Source of the DNA: an uncultured Clostridia bacterium | GTDB taxonomy: Bacteria; Bacillota; Clostridia; TANB77; CAG-508 | Direction of reading: 5' to 3' | Assembly: GCA_934120675.1 (NCBI GenBank) | Contig: CAKOUU010000008.1 | Span: 1 to 64,000, forward strand | DNA: 64,000 nt | Shown here: one piece after another, positions 62,936 through 64,000 of the stretch | How positions within the stretch are numbered: position 1 is the first letter of the stretch | Layout: each line of letters begins with the position of its first letter | Notes under the pieces: generated by a model | Told to the model about the DNA's origin: nothing | The model's input: the letters and a program-made list of their open reading frames with translations, nothing else | Database searches by the model: none | Made by a program: the position numbers and the translations under genes

Positions 62936-64000
62936 ATGATAGATATCAAATTTTTAAGAGAAAATCCCGATGTTGTAAAACAAAACATCAAAAACAAATT
63001 TCAAGACGAAAAACTAGTATTAGTTGATGAAGTTATTGATTTAGACATAAAAAACAGAGAAGCAAAATTAAATGGAGACAATCTAAGAGCAGAAAGAAAA
63101 TCTTTAAGTGCAGAAATTGGTGGACTTATGAAACAAGGCAAAAAAGAAGAAGCAGAAAGCATAAAAGTAAAAGTTCAAGAAATAAATGCACAACTTGAAG
63201 AGAATGAAAAATTAGAAGCAAAATATGCTGAAGAAATAAAATCAAGAATGATGAAAATACCAAATATTATGGACCCATCTGTTCCAATTGGTAAAGACGA
63301 CAGCGAAAATGTAGAAGTTCAAAGATTTGGTGAACCAGTTGTTCCAGATTATGAAATTCCATATCATGCAGACATTATTGCAAGATTTAATGGAATGGAC
63401 AAAGAATCTGCAGGACGTACAAGTGGCGTTGGTTTCTACTACCTAATTGGTGATGTTGCAAGGCTTCACGAAGCAATGCTTGCATATGCAAGAGATTACA
63501 TGATTAACAACGGTTTCACATATGCTATACCACCATTTATGATTCGTAGTGATGTTGTAACTGGTGTTATGAGTTTTGAAGAAATGTATGATATGATGTA
63601 CAAAATTGAAGGTGAAGATTTATACCTAATCGGTACTTCTGAACACTCAATGATTGGTAGATTTAAAGACCAATTAATCAAAAAAGATGAACTTCCAATT
63701 AGCATGACATCATACTCTCCATGTTTCAGAAAAGAAATTGGTTCACATGGTCTAGAAGAAAGAGGTTTATACCGTGTTCATCAATTTGAAAAACAAGAAA
63801 TGATAGTTTTATGCGAACCAGAAGATTCTATGAACTGGTACAATAAAATGTGGAAATTAAGTGTTGATTTATTTAGAAGTTTCAATGTTCCAGTAAGACA
63901 ACTTGACTGTTGTTCTGGAGATTTAGCAGACTTAAAAGTTAAATCTTGCGATATTGAAGCATGGAGTCCTAGACAAAAGAAATACTTTGAAGTTTGTAGT
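62936..64000 (+). CDS. serS: serine-tRNA ligase, N-terminal 355 codons (cut by window end)
   Basis: SerRS. The N-terminal coiled coil (about 28-105) is followed by the class II core. GTSEHSMIG (near 234) and motif 2 (SPCFRKEIGSHGLEERGLYRVHQF, near 260-283, with a few changes) are visible; motif 3 lies past the window end. The start follows TTTTAGGAGG. No T-box precedes it, unlike thrS. Confidence 0.97.
   Translation, partial: MIDIKFLRENPDVVKQNIKNKFQDEKLVLVDEVIDLDIKNREAKLNGDNLRAERKSLSAEIGGLMKQGKKEEAESIKVKVQEINAQLEENEKLEAKYAEEIKSRMMKIPNIMDPSVPIGKDDSENVEVQRFGEPVVPDYEIPYHADIIARFNGMDKESAGRTSGVGFYYLIGDVARLHEAMLAYARDYMINNGFTYAIPPFMIRSDVVTGVMSFEEMYDMMYKIEGEDLYLIGTSEHSMIGRFKDQLIKKDELPISMTSYSPCFRKEIGSHGLEERGLYRVHQFEKQEMIVLCEPEDSMNWYNKMWKLSVDLFRSFNVPVRQLDCCSGDLADLKVKSCDIEAWSPRQKKYFEVCS

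Overview
The window is a very AT-rich chromosomal segment from a low-GC Firmicute, most likely an uncultured, spore-capable Clostridia lineage. Signs of this are the HrcA/CIRCE-controlled heat-shock operons, a Thr T-box before thrS, a SufCBDSU assembly operon, DisA-RadA, SigH, a CotJA-like remnant, MreB and a cohesin/dockerin surface protein. All taxonomic statements are inference from gene content and base composition. There is no phage, CRISPR array or intact insertion sequence.

Layout. 0.2-9.2 kb (minus strand): a Cys-rich DtxR-like regulator, then sufC, sufB, sufD (frameshifted), a 66-aa ORF, sufS, sufU, mnmA and tcdA. Two near-identical cassettes flank sufU. Each has a 53-aa single-span membrane peptide gene with a strong promoter, a leader that folds over its ribosome binding site, and a convergent ~75-nt antisense RNA over its 3' end: the layout of a type I toxin-antitoxin module. 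9.3-14.5 kb: a HAD phosphatase, a large secreted protein combining cohesin, LPKTG, a second signal-like segment, dockerin and a beta-propeller, a 298-bp palindrome and a ZIP metal transporter. 14.5-23.5 kb: mutL, an ABC exporter with a divergent TetR repressor, and a MacB-type ABC protein. 23.5-25.5 kb: a graveyard of broken pieces (RdgB/HAM1, MetK C-terminus, MutL N-terminus, CotJA-like). 25.5-30.3 kb: a hypothetical gene, a 37-aa membrane peptide with a folded leader, secF, secD, an HD hydrolase and two tRNA-Gly genes. 30.4-41.7 kb: groEL-groES, pyrG, a cyclophilin, disA, radA (frameshifted), mtaB and mreB. 42-49.9 kb: tsaE-tsaB-rimI (plus strand), thrS with its T-box, a lipoprotein, tRNA-Thr, sigH and a GH18 protein. 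50-54.7 kb: two tandem paralogues with matching operators, then a cadC-cadA metal-efflux pair. 54.8-59.7 kb: hrcA-grpE-dnaK-dnaJ. 59.8-64 kb: a decayed Rpn nuclease gene, small hypotheticals, a cation-exchanger-like protein and the start of serS.

How the parts work together. The suf genes build Fe-S clusters used by enzymes such as MtaB; sufS/sufU sulfur may also serve MnmA, and TcdA, MnmA, MtaB and TsaE/TsaB are all tRNA modification enzymes. HrcA probably controls both chaperonin operons, since each has two CIRCE-like operators. Several intercistronic gaps (sufB/sufD, groES/groEL, dnaK/dnaJ, mtaB/mreB) hold related GGGACG palindromes. Short plus-strand genes with their own stereotyped promoters and terminators are scattered between the minus-strand operons.

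Single-base frameshifts in sufD and radA, and four in the rpn tail, can each be repaired by removing one C in front of GG. This is either a systematic sequencing artefact or real decay, and it should be settled before these genes are called dead.
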